A stretch of 30,636 bases of DNA from positions 1 through 30,636 of the forward strand of contig JBOGGN010000478.1 in NCBI GenBank assembly GCA_050744165.1. The letters run 5' to 3'. Shown piece after piece: positions 1 to 7,382 of the stretch; the first letter of the stretch is position 1; the number at the start of each line of letters is the position of its first letter. Both the position numbers and the translations under genes were made by a program. Source of the stretch: JBOGGN01 sp050744165. Its GTDB lineage: Bacteria > Actinomycetota > Acidimicrobiia > Acidimicrobiales > Palsa-688. The notes under the pieces are model-generated. The model was not told the origin of the DNA. It searched no databases and saw only the letters and a list, made by a program, of their open reading frames with translations.

Positions 1-59
1 GGCCGGCGGCAAGGGGCTGTCCGGCCGCGGATCACCTTGAACGTGGGGTCGGTGCGCAC
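1..59 (-). CDS. N-terminus of a leftward gene cut by the window edge (uncertain)
   Basis: Reading leftward from GTG at 59, nineteen codons stay open to the window edge and give VRTDPTFKVIRGRTAPCRR. A GAGG stretch lies about 6 nt before the GTG. The DPTFKVIRG stretch faintly recalls the start of small acyl-CoA carboxylase epsilon subunits, but this is too short to identify. The existence of a gene here is inferred mainly from the divergent layout with the glycosyltransferase at 174. Confidence 0.3.
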   Translation of the reverse strand, partial: MRTDPTFKVIRGRTAPCRR

Positions 60-66
60 GACGCCT

Positions 67-123
67 CAATTCACCCGATGGATGCTCCCCATTTGGCGAC
101 ACCCTGCGGGCCGCGGTGAATTG
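67..123. promoter_or_regulatory. 9-bp inverted repeat in divergent intergenic region
   Basis: CAATTCACC at 67-75 is matched by its exact reverse complement GGTGAATTG at 115-123, with a 39-bp spacer. The right arm runs into TTGACA at 121-126, a -35-like hexamer pointing at the glycosyltransferase, although no good -10 follows at 17 bp. It could be an operator pair for the divergent genes. Rest of 60-173: nothing else recognised. Confidence 0.35.
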
Positions 124-173
124 ACAAGTAACAGCGTTAAGTCAGGGCTACGACCGGCGGTAGCCTCCGCCCG

Positions 174-1055
174 ATGTCGCCGTCGCTCCCCGGCCACGGT
201 CGGCCTCGCCTGGTGAGCATCGTGGTTCCCGTACGCAACGCAGCCGGCGTCCTCGCCGACCAGCTGGCGGCACTGGCCGGCCAGCGCTACCGCGGCGAGC
301 GGGAGGTCGTGATCGTCGACAACGGATCCACCGACGGCAGTGCCGAGGTGGCGGCGGCGTGGTCCGAACGGCTGCCGCTGCACGTCGTCAGCGCGCCTGC
401 ACCTGCGGGCATCAACGTGGCCCGCAACGCGGGGGCGGCGGCTGCCCGGGGTGAGCTTCTGGTGTTCTGCGACGCCGACGACGTGGTGGCGCCGGGCTGG
501 CTGGCGGCGATGGCAAGCACCGCCAGATGGGCCGACATCGTGGGCGGCCCTCTGGACGAGGCCACGCTCAACCGACCCGACCAGCGCGCCTGGCGCCCCC
601 CGACGCCCGCCACCGCGTTGCCCCGGGCGCTGCGGTTTCTTCCCTACGCCCCGGGCGGCAACCTGGCGGTGTGGGCCGAGGTATGGCGGGCCTTGGGCGG
701 CTTCGACGAGCGGTTCTCTGTCGGAGGAACCGAGATCGAGTTTTGCTGGCGAGCCCAGCTGGCCGGCTGCCGGCTCGGTTTTGCATCCGGTGCCGTCGTG
801 CGGGTCCGCCACCGCGCCAGCCTTCCGGCCCTGGCCCGCCAATTTCACCGCTACGGCATGGCCCAGGCACAGCTTTATGCCCACTTCCGCGCCGATGGCG
901 TTCCTCCCAGCCAGGCCCGGGAGGCGTTGCGCGACTGGTGGTGGGCCACTCGCGCCATGGCGAATCGGCGCCAGCGCCCCGAGGCGCTTCGAGTGGCGGC
1001 CCTACGGGCAGGGCGGCTTCGGGGCAGCGCCCGGCACCGGGTGCTCTTCCCGTGA
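174..1055 (+). CDS. Family 2 glycosyltransferase
   Basis: A 293-residue GT-A fold glycosyltransferase that would transfer a sugar from a nucleotide-sugar donor, probably to an envelope or exopolysaccharide acceptor. The N-terminus has the GT2 signature: VSIVVPVRNAA (14-24), VIVDNGSTDGS (47-57), then NVARNAGAAAARG (81-93) leading to the DxD-type metal site FCDADD (98-103). GGFDERF with downstream glutamates is the usual acceptor-side motif of this family. No transmembrane segment is evident, so it is likely cytoplasmic or peripheral. The donor and acceptor cannot be read from sequence. The start ATG has no strong Shine-Dalgarno. It converges on the next gene with a 4-bp gap between stop codons. 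Confidence 0.85.
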   Translation: MSPSLPGHGRPRLVSIVVPVRNAAGVLADQLAALAGQRYRGEREVVIVDNGSTDGSAEVAAAWSERLPLHVVSAPAPAGINVARNAGAAAARGELLVFCDADDVVAPGWLAAMASTARWADIVGGPLDEATLNRPDQRAWRPPTPATALPRALRFLPYAPGGNLAVWAEVWRALGGFDERFSVGGTEIEFCWRAQLAGCRLGFASGAVVRVRHRASLPALARQFHRYGMAQAQLYAHFRADGVPPSQAREALRDWWWATRAMANRRQRPEALRVAALRAGRLRGSARHRVLFP

Positions 1056-1059
1056 GGAC

Positions 1060-1854
1060 TCAGTGCCCAGAATGCCCCGGCGGGTGCAAGCGGCGGTAGG
1101 TCCTGGATGCCTCGAACCGCTTGCTCGCCTGGCGCCACTGCGGGAACTCGTCACCGAGTCGTTGGCTGACGGCCCCCGACGGGTCGCGAACCACCTCGTA
1201 GCCTCCATTCAGGATCTGAAACGGCGAGGTCACCAGCTGGCACAGGTCGAATGGTGCCGACCCGCTCGATTCGAAATATGAGGGAAAAACGAAGTTGGTG
1301 ACGCTGACCTTGGTCCCGTCGGCGAGGGTGACGCGGTAGGTGGTGTTCTCCACGGCGTCGGCCACTTCCATCGCCACCTGGCTCCCGTCGCTCCGAGTGG
1401 CGCTGTAGGAGTCGCAGCGAGGATCCACCGCCGCCTCGGCCGCCTCATGGGAGGCCCCCGCCGACACCGACGTCGCCCCCGAGAGCACGGTCCCGTTGTT
1501 CTGGAGGATCAGATCGACGAACACCCGCAGATACGGGTCCCCCTGCGGATCCACGTCGTGGTAACCGAGCAGGTGTGCGGCGTCGGCGTTCGGCAGGAAG
1601 TAACACTTCATGACCCCACTCGGCGCCGATGCGGCGTCGGTGGCGACGAGATGGTGGGGTGGCGGGATGTGCCAGGCGGCACCGATGTCCGGCGCCTGCA
1701 GGTTCAGGGCCTCGACGATGCGAGCGACGTCGGTGTCGGCCAGGCTGCTGCTGGCCTGGTTGATCCAGGCCATGACGGTGCCTGCGGTGCCCGCGGTTGG
1801 GTGTGGGGTGCCTGCGGTGCCCGCGGTGCCTGCGGTCGCGTCTAAAGAGCTCAC
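1060..1854 (-). CDS. Uncharacterised protein with HExxE motif and Ala-Gly-Thr repeat N-terminus
   Basis: The chosen start is GTG at 1854, preceded by AGGACC; this gives 264 residues. An alternative is ATG at 1773, which would remove the low-complexity start. Residues 7-26 are Ala-Gly-Thr repeats, after which comes a globular domain. Its clearest motif is SHEAAEAAVDP (135-145), like the SHExxExxxDP motif of uncharacterised bacterial proteins in which His and Glu could bind a metal. A segment LLGYHDVDPQGDPYLRVFVD (95-114) precedes it, and the C-terminal part has two Cys and a GGYEVVRDPSG segment. No signal peptide or membrane segment is visible. Function unknown; a metallohydrolase role is only suggested by the motif. 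Confidence 0.6.
   Translation of the reverse strand: MSSLDATAGTAGTAGTPHPTAGTAGTVMAWINQASSSLADTDVARIVEALNLQAPDIGAAWHIPPPHHLVATDAASAPSGVMKCYFLPNADAAHLLGYHDVDPQGDPYLRVFVDLILQNNGTVLSGATSVSAGASHEAAEAAVDPRCDSYSATRSDGSQVAMEVADAVENTTYRVTLADGTKVSVTNFVFPSYFESSGSAPFDLCQLVTSPFQILNGGYEVVRDPSGAVSQRLGDEFPQWRQASKRFEASRTYRRLHPPGHSGH
1774..1840. repeat. 9-bp tandem repeat encoding (Ala-Gly-Thr)n
   Basis: On the + strand the units GGTGCCTGC and GGTGCCCGC alternate in two blocks (about 1778-1796 and 1809-1837) separated by GGTTGGGTGTGG. In the leftward gene they encode AGT triplets interrupted by PHPT. Such tandem units are prone to copy-number change by slippage in multiples of three residues. Confidence 0.7.
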
Positions 1855-1997
1855 TCTGAAGGTCCTATCCGGCCGTCGTGGCGAGGTAACCGGTGGCCGC
1901 CGCCCGACTCGCCAGAATCCCACGGGGCCCGCGCTTGGGTGCCGCCGTGCGTACATTGGATCGCGGCTGTCGCTCGTCGTGAGGGGGCCCGGGGAAG

Positions 1998-3863
1998 ATG
2001 CAATCGCAAACGCTGACCGAGTTGGAAAAGGTCGTCATCCGATTCGCTGGCGACTCCGGCGACGGCATGCAACTGACGGGTGACCGCTTCACCCTGTCCA
2101 GCGCCCTGTTCGGCAACGACCTGGCTACGGTGCCCGACTATCCCGCCGAGATCCGCGCCCCGGCGGGGACCCTGGCAGGGGTGTCCGCCTTCCAGATCCA
2201 CATCTCGGACCACGACATCCTGACCCCGGGCGACGCACCCAACGTGCTGGTGGCCATGAACCCCGCCGCCCTGCGGGCCAACCTCGGGGACATGGCGGCG
2301 GGCAGCACGCTCATCGTCAATACCGACGCCTTCGACGACCGCAACCTGGCCAAGGCCGGCTATCGCGCCGACCCCCTGGCCGACGGGTCGCTGTCAGGCT
2401 TCACGGTCTACGAGATCGCCATGACCTCCCTCACCCAGGCGGCGGCCAAGCCCAGCGGCGCCAAGCCCCGCGACGCCGAGCGCTCCAAGAACCTCTTCGC
2501 CTTGGGCCTGTTGTGCTGGATGTACAGCCGGCCGACCGAGTTCATCCTGCGGTGGATCGACGAGCGCTTCGGCGGGGCACCGACGGTCGCCATGGCCAAC
2601 ACCCTGGCGTTCAAGGCGGGGTACAACTTCGGGGAGACAGCCGAGTTGGTGGGCGGTCCGTTCACCATCCGGCCCACCGTCTTCCGGCCCGGGACCTACA
2701 CCAACGTCAGCGGTAACACGGCCCTGGCGTGGGGTCTGGTGGCGGCCGGCCAGCTGGCCCGGCTCCCGGTGCTGCTGGCGTCATACCCGATCACCCCGGC
2801 CTCCGACATCCTGCACGAACTGTCGAAGTGCCAAAACTTCGGGGTGCGCACCATGCAGGCCGAGGACGAGATCGCGGCGGTCGGCGCGGCCCTGGGTGCC
2901 GCCTTCGGCGGCCACCTCGGGGTCACCACGACCAGCGGACCCGGCATGGACCTGAAGGCCGAAACCATCGGCCTCGCCGTGAGCCTGGAGCTGCCCTTGC
3001 TCGTCATCGACGTGCAGCGGGGCGGTCCCTCGACCGGGTTGCCGACCAAAGCCGAGCAGTCGGATCTGCTGATGGCCATGTACGGCCGCCACGGCGAGGC
3101 GCCGGTCCCCATCGTGGCCGCCAAGACCCCTGGCGACTGCTTCTATTGCGCCATTGAGGCGGCCCGGATTGCCCTCAAGTACCGGACGCCCGTGATCTTG
3201 TTGTCCGACGGTTACCTGGCCAACAGTGCCGAGCCGTGGCTGCTCCCCGAGGTCGACGACCTCCCCGACATCGGCGTCGATTACGCCACCGCGGGCAACC
3301 ACAATGACGATGGCGGAGCGTCCCAGTTCCTCCCTTACCTCCGCGACCCGCTCACGCTGGCCCGTCCCTGGGCCGTTCCCGGGACACCAGGTTTGGAGCA
3401 CCGCATCGGCGGCCTGGAGAAAGCCGACGGCACCGGCGCCGTTTCCTACGACCCGGCCAACCATGAACGGATGGTCGAGTTGCGCGCTGCCAAGGTGGCC
3501 GGGATCGCGGCCGACATTCCCCCTCTCGCGGTGGACGACCCCGGGGGCGACGGCCAACTCCTGCTGCTCGGCTGGGGGTCGACCTTCGGACCGACCGCGG
3601 CCGCGGTCGAGCGGCTCCGGCGCCGGGGGGTGCGGGTGGCCCACGCCCACCTCACCCACCTGAACCCCTTCCCGGCGAACCTGGGAGGCGTGCTGGCCCG
3701 CTACCCGCGGATCCTCGTGCCGGAGATGAACCTCGGGCAGCTCACGGCGCTCATCCGGGCCCGATTTCTGGTCGACGCCCGGGCCGTCACCAAGGTGCAG
3801 GGGCAGCGGTTCCGGTACTCCGAGATCGAAGCCGCGGCGGTGGCCGCGCTGGAGGCGCCATGA
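1998..3863 (+). CDS. korA: 2-oxoglutarate:ferredoxin oxidoreductase, fused gamma-alpha subunit KorA
   Basis: With KorB it oxidatively decarboxylates 2-oxoglutarate (or another 2-oxoacid) to the acyl-CoA, passing electrons to ferredoxin; in some organisms the enzyme runs in the reductive direction. The 621 residues match the actinobacterial form in which the gamma domain is fused ahead of alpha. Gamma domain: RFAGDSGDGMQLTG (15-28). Alpha pyrimidine-binding domain: YPITPASDI (263-271), QAEDE (287-291) and TTSGPG (311-316). A C-terminal transketolase-like domain ends the protein. GGGGAAG-like purines lie just before the ATG. The stop overlaps the korB start (ATGA), so translation is probably coupled. 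Exact 2-oxoacid preference is inferred from the family. Confidence 0.95.
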   Translation: MQSQTLTELEKVVIRFAGDSGDGMQLTGDRFTLSSALFGNDLATVPDYPAEIRAPAGTLAGVSAFQIHISDHDILTPGDAPNVLVAMNPAALRANLGDMAAGSTLIVNTDAFDDRNLAKAGYRADPLADGSLSGFTVYEIAMTSLTQAAAKPSGAKPRDAERSKNLFALGLLCWMYSRPTEFILRWIDERFGGAPTVAMANTLAFKAGYNFGETAELVGGPFTIRPTVFRPGTYTNVSGNTALAWGLVAAGQLARLPVLLASYPITPASDILHELSKCQNFGVRTMQAEDEIAAVGAALGAAFGGHLGVTTTSGPGMDLKAETIGLAVSLELPLLVIDVQRGGPSTGLPTKAEQSDLLMAMYGRHGEAPVPIVAAKTPGDCFYCAIEAARIALKYRTPVILLSDGYLANSAEPWLLPEVDDLPDIGVDYATAGNHNDDGGASQFLPYLRDPLTLARPWAVPGTPGLEHRIGGLEKADGTGAVSYDPANHERMVELRAAKVAGIAADIPPLAVDDPGGDGQLLLLGWGSTFGPTAAAVERLRRRGVRVAHAHLTHLNPFPANLGGVLARYPRILVPEMNLGQLTALIRARFLVDARAVTKVQGQRFRYSEIEAAAVAALEAP

Positions 3864-4885
3864 CCGAAACGGTCGTACCGGTGACGACGAGGAAGGACTG
3901 GGCCAGTGACCAGGAGGTCCGCTGGTGCCCCGGCTGCGGCGACTACTCGGTCCTCACCGCGGTCCAGATGCTCCTGCCCGAGCTCGGGGTACGCCGGGAG
4001 AACACGGTGTTCATTTCCGGCATCGGTTGCTCAAGCCGGTTTCCCTATTACATGAACACCTACGGCATGCACAGCATCCATGGCCGAGCACTGGTGCTGG
4101 CGACCGGCCTGGCGATCAGCCGTCCCGACCTCGACGTCTGGGTGGTGACCGGCGACGGTGATGCCCTCTCGATCGGCGGCAACCACCTGATCCATGCCCT
4201 GCGGCGCAACGTGAACCTCACCATCTTGCTGTTCAACAACCAGATCTATGGGCTCACCAAGGGCCAGTACTCGCCGACCAGTGAGGAAGGCAAGGTCACC
4301 AAGTCGACGCAGTTCGGATCGGTGGACCACCCTTTCAACCCGATCAGCCTGGCCCTCGGCGCCGAGGCGTCCTTCGTGGCCCGGACCCATGACCTCGACC
4401 GCCACCACATGATGGAGACCTTCCGGCGGGCGCACGATCACCGCGGATCCGGGTTCGTGGAGATCTACCAGAACTGCAACGTGTTCAACGACGGCGCCTT
4501 CGAGAAGGTCACCTCGCGCGAGGTCCGCTCCCAGATGCTGATCCCGCTGGTGCACGGGAAGCCCATTCGATTCGGCCGGGACAACGAACTTGGCGTCACC
4601 GTCGACCGCCAGGGCCGGCCGAGAATCGTCGAGGTGGCCGAAGCCGGTGAGGAGTCGATCCTGGTGCACGACGAGCGGCGGGAGGAGCCGGGTTTGGCGT
4701 TCATGTTGTCCCGCCTTGCTCGGGGTCCCTACGAGCCGACACCAATCGGCATCTTCCGGGCCGTCGAGCGCCCCGATTATGGGTCGCTGGTCAACGCCCA
4801 ACTCTTGGATGCACGAGGCCGGCGGGGACCCGGCGATCTGGCCGCACTTCTGTCGTCGGGGACCACCTGGACGGTCGATCCATAG
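3860..4885 (+). CDS. korB: 2-oxoglutarate:ferredoxin oxidoreductase beta subunit KorB
   Basis: Catalytic thiamine-diphosphate and iron-sulfur subunit of the KorAB complex. The TPP motif starts at GDGD (98-101) and ends at NN (126-127). Cluster ligands are likely WCPGCGD (Cys23, Cys26), GIGCSS (Cys57) and YQNCNVF (Cys206), giving the four Cys expected for one [4Fe-4S]. The length of 341 residues is normal for the family. Its start lies in a 4-bp overlap with korA, and the small Cys/His protein follows after 33 bp, so the three genes may be cotranscribed. No ferredoxin gene is present in the window. Confidence 0.95.
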   Translation: MTETVVPVTTRKDWASDQEVRWCPGCGDYSVLTAVQMLLPELGVRRENTVFISGIGCSSRFPYYMNTYGMHSIHGRALVLATGLAISRPDLDVWVVTGDGDALSIGGNHLIHALRRNVNLTILLFNNQIYGLTKGQYSPTSEEGKVTKSTQFGSVDHPFNPISLALGAEASFVARTHDLDRHHMMETFRRAHDHRGSGFVEIYQNCNVFNDGAFEKVTSREVRSQMLIPLVHGKPIRFGRDNELGVTVDRQGRPRIVEVAEAGEESILVHDERREEPGLAFMLSRLARGPYEPTPIGIFRAVERPDYGSLVNAQLLDARGRRGPGDLAALLSSGTTWTVDP

Positions 4886-4918
4886 GCAGCGATACGAGGC
4901 CGCCATAGACTGGTTGCC

Positions 4919-5188
4919 GTGCCACCAATGGAGATGTGTGACATCTGCGGCCAGCCGCTACCCGCCGACGAGGCCGTCCGCGGCGAGATGATGACCTCCG
5001 AGCTCATGTGCCCGACGCACATGACGATGCACCAGGACTGCTTCGAAAAGGCATCGGTGATGTGGGCGCCGGAGGTAGACGAGTGCCCCTACGATTCCCG
5101 CTACCCCGAGACTGCCGCCTGGTCGGCCAACCCGGGTGACGAGGTGGCGGCCGAGCGCGTCAACGCCGAGTTCAACCTGGACCGGTAG
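4919..5188 (+). CDS. Small Cys/His-rich protein, putative zinc-binding
   Basis: An 89-residue protein starting at GTG 4919 (ATG at 4928 is an alternative). It shows C7-x2-C10, then C31-x2-H34, H38-x2-C41 and a further Cys in DECPYD, an arrangement that could hold one or two zinc ions or possibly an iron-sulfur cluster. It is otherwise acidic and lacks a signal or membrane segment. It follows korB by 33 bp in the same direction, so an accessory role for the oxidoreductase is conceivable but unproven. Its last 88 bp overlap the 3' end of the leftward Ada-AlkA gene. Not recognised as a named family. Confidence 0.65.
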   Translation: MPPMEMCDICGQPLPADEAVRGEMMTSELMCPTHMTMHQDCFEKASVMWAPEVDECPYDSRYPETAAWSANPGDEVAAERVNAEFNLDR

Positions 5189-6633
5189 CGGCTCGTCGGC
5201 TGAGTCACGCCGCCTGCCGCAGCCAGCCACAGATGGGTGGCGGCGAACGCCCGGTAGGGCCGCCACGGCTCGGCCATGGCGGCCGCTTCCGCCGAGCCGA
5301 TCGGCCGGCTGGTCGGTGCAGCCAAGGCTCGGCGCAGGCCAAGGTCGCTGGCCGGGAAAGCGTCCGGCTCGCCCATGCGCAGTGCCAGGTAGTGGGCCGT
5401 CCACGGGCCCAAGCCGGCGGTCGCGGTGATGGCCGCCTCGAACTCGCCGAGGCTTCGGCTGCGGTCCAACTCGATAGCGCCTCGGGCCACTGCGGCCGCG
5501 AAGTTCCGGACCGCAGCCTCCCGGGTGGTCGTGAGGCCGAGCCCCGAGAGGTCGGCTTCCGCCAGTGCCTCCGGCGATGGGAACAGGCAGGTGAGCCCCA
5601 CGGGCCCGAGCCCCGGCACTGGGACGCCGTGGCGGCCGACCAAGCGGGCCATCAGGGTGCCGGCGCCGGCGACGCTCACCTGCTGGCCCAAGATGGCCCG
5701 CACCCCGGTTTCGAACGGATCCCACGTGCCGGGCGGGCGCAGACCGGGCACCGCCGCCATGAGCGCCCCAAGCAGTCGCACCTGGGCTGGGCGGTCGCGC
5801 CCCGCCGTCCCCATCGCTCCGGCCAGGTGTTCGGTGGCTCCGGCCACGTCGGCGTCGAGGTTGAAAATCCGCCGTGCTCGCTGCACATGGTGGATCAGTC
5901 CCTCCCAGTGGGGAAGGTGGGCGCGCAGCACCAGGTGGTCCGGGCCGCCGGGCGACAGCTCGATGACCCCGGGGTCGCCGTCAATGGCAACGGTCCGGCG
6001 ATACGTTCCACCAGAGACATGCTCGACGCCCGCGATGGCCCGCGCCTTCAGGTAGGCGAGCATGGGCTCCCATGCCAAAGGCGGCGAGAATCCCAAGCGA
6101 AGGGTGAGCCCACCGTCGGCGACCAGCCGGTCGGACACTCGGCGGCGCGCACGCAGCTCGCCCGGCGTGGCCCGAAACACCTCCTGGCTGGCCCGGTTGA
6201 ACTGCCGCACGCTGCCGAAGCCGGCCGCAAAGGCGATGTCGGTGATACTGAGATCTGTGTCATCGAGCAGCCGCCGGGCGAAGTGGGTCCGCCGAGACCG
6301 GGCGACCTGATCGGGCGTGGCCCCGACCTGCTCCTCGAACAGGCGGCGCAGGTGGCGCGGCGAAATTCCCAGCCGGGCGCCCAGCTCCGCCTCGTTGCCC
6401 GCGTCCAGGGCGCCGTCGAGTATCAACTGCACCGCCCGGCAGACAAGCTCGGTGCCCGCCCACGGCATAGGCAGGTCGGTGCGGTATGGCCGGCAGCGCA
6501 GGCACGCCCGGAACCCCGCCGCTTCGGCGGCCGCGGGGTTCGGAAAAGGGCGGACATTGGCGGGGAGCGGACGGCCCCCGCACCCAGGGCGGCAATAGAT
6601 GCCGGTGGTCACGACTGCCGAAAATCCGTTCAT
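5101..6633 (-). CDS. alkA: Ada-type methyl-responsive regulator fused to AlkA-type 3-methyladenine DNA glycosylase
   Basis: A 510-residue fusion for alkylation damage. The zinc domain carries all four Ada cysteines: GIYCRPGC (C14, C18) and ACLRC (C44, C47); the first is the methylphosphotriester acceptor in Ada. An AraC-type helix-turn-helix follows (about 60-150; LGISPRHLRRLF and ITDIAFAAGFGSVRQFNRA). Next comes an AlkA N-terminal-like domain, then the helix-hairpin-helix glycosylase with ILGQQVSV, TAGLGPWTAHYLALR and FPASDLGL, whose Asp is the expected catalytic residue. The ATG at 6633 leaves only 13 residues before the first Cys, about 24 fewer than in E. coli Ada, and upstream codons do not restore the missing part. 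No clear Shine-Dalgarno. The C-terminus runs about 40 residues past the usual end and overlaps the neighbour at 5101-5188. Confidence 0.9.
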   Translation of the reverse strand: MNGFSAVVTTGIYCRPGCGGRPLPANVRPFPNPAAAEAAGFRACLRCRPYRTDLPMPWAGTELVCRAVQLILDGALDAGNEAELGARLGISPRHLRRLFEEQVGATPDQVARSRRTHFARRLLDDTDLSITDIAFAAGFGSVRQFNRASQEVFRATPGELRARRRVSDRLVADGGLTLRLGFSPPLAWEPMLAYLKARAIAGVEHVSGGTYRRTVAIDGDPGVIELSPGGPDHLVLRAHLPHWEGLIHHVQRARRIFNLDADVAGATEHLAGAMGTAGRDRPAQVRLLGALMAAVPGLRPPGTWDPFETGVRAILGQQVSVAGAGTLMARLVGRHGVPVPGLGPVGLTCLFPSPEALAEADLSGLGLTTTREAAVRNFAAAVARGAIELDRSRSLGEFEAAITATAGLGPWTAHYLALRMGEPDAFPASDLGLRRALAAPTSRPIGSAEAAAMAEPWRPYRAFAATHLWLAAAGGVTQPTSRYRSRLNSALTRSAATSSPGLADQAAVSG

Positions 6634-6674
6634 GCTATTGATAGTTGACCACACCGGGACGCTCGACGAGACGT

Positions 6675-6705
6675 ATCCGGACACGCTGGGTGGGCCTGTC
6701 CGGAT
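6675..6705. promoter_or_regulatory. Inverted-repeat operator candidate between ada-alkA and ogt
   Basis: ATCCGGACA (6675-6683) and its perfect reverse complement TGTCCGGAT (6697-6705) are separated by 13 bp, so the arms sit 22 bp (about two helical turns) apart. Each arm contains the palindrome TCCGGA, and a further TCCGG follows at 6706-6711. The dyad is central in the 112-bp region shared by the divergent repair genes, so it is placed to control both, perhaps through the Ada-like regulator. Confidence 0.55.
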
Positions 6706-6745
6706 CCGTCCGGCGTGGTCGTCCCCGGTGACCGAAAATGGAGCC

Positions 6746-7294
6746 ATGCCCGTGACCGCCGCCACTATCCGCTACTCGTTCACCCCCTCGCCCCTGGGGT
6801 CGATCCTCCTGTCCGCCAGCGAGACCGGCCTGCGGGGCCTGCACTTCACCGGCCACGCCCACAGCCCAGAGCCGGCGGTGCCCTGGGAGCGAGACGACGA
6901 CGCGTTCGAGGGTCTGAGCGCCCAGCTGGCCGAGTATTTCGACGGCCGGCGGACCGACTTCGACGTGCCCCTCGACATGGTCGGCACCGCGTTCGAGCGT
7001 CAGGTGTGGGCCGCCCTGCTCGGCGTCGGCTATGGAGAGACGGCCAGTTACGGCGAGATCGCCCGCCGCATCGGCCGTCCCGGCGCCGCCCGAGCGATCG
7101 GGGCCGCCAACGGGCGCAACCCCGTGTCGATCATCGTCCCCTGCCACCGCGTCATCGGCGCCGACGCCAGCCTCACCGGCTACGGCTGGGGGGTCGACCG
7201 GAAGGCTTGGCTGCTCGACCTGGAGCGCCGGACTTCGGGTGCCGACGTGGGTGCGCGGCCGCAAACGCTTCCCGGCATGGATCTCAGCCGCTGA
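6746..7294 (+). CDS. ogt: Methylated-DNA--protein-cysteine S-methyltransferase
   Basis: Suicide repair protein that moves the methyl group from O6-methylguanine (and O4-methylthymine) in DNA to its own cysteine. The active site is PCHRVIG with the acceptor at Cys133, preceded by the Asn-rich turn AANGRNPVSIIV. The DNA-binding winged helix is FERQVWAALLGVGYGETASYGEIARRIG (83-110). The length of 182 residues with the ATG at 6746 fits Ogt; in-frame codons continue upstream but carry no homology. The gene is divergent from ada-alkA with a shared dyad, a layout suggesting a joint alkylation response. The C-terminal 20 residues are a nonconserved tail. Confidence 0.93.
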   Translation: MPVTAATIRYSFTPSPLGSILLSASETGLRGLHFTGHAHSPEPAVPWERDDDAFEGLSAQLAEYFDGRRTDFDVPLDMVGTAFERQVWAALLGVGYGETASYGEIARRIGRPGAARAIGAANGRNPVSIIVPCHRVIGADASLTGYGWGVDRKAWLLDLERRTSGADVGARPQTLPGMDLSR

Positions 7295-7316
7295 CACGAC
7301 GCGTCGGCGGCCGGGC

Positions 7317-7371
7317 GGCAAGTAAAATCGACGCCGGGGATGCTAACCCGGTACTTGCCGGTTGGCAAGTA
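7317..7371. promoter_or_regulatory. TetR operator: 20-bp palindrome plus matching half-site
   Basis: TACTTGCC-GGTT-GGCAAGTA (7352-7371) is a perfect 8-bp-arm palindrome ending 11 bp before the tetR ATG. A second copy of the half-site, GGCAAGTAA, lies at 7317-7325; the longer stretches GGCAAGTAAAAT (7317) and GGCAAGTAAGAT (7364) differ at one base. Spacing of the direct half-sites is 47 bp. This is the expected form of an autoregulatory TetR site. Confidence 0.7.
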
Positions 7372-7382
7372 AGATTTCTCCC

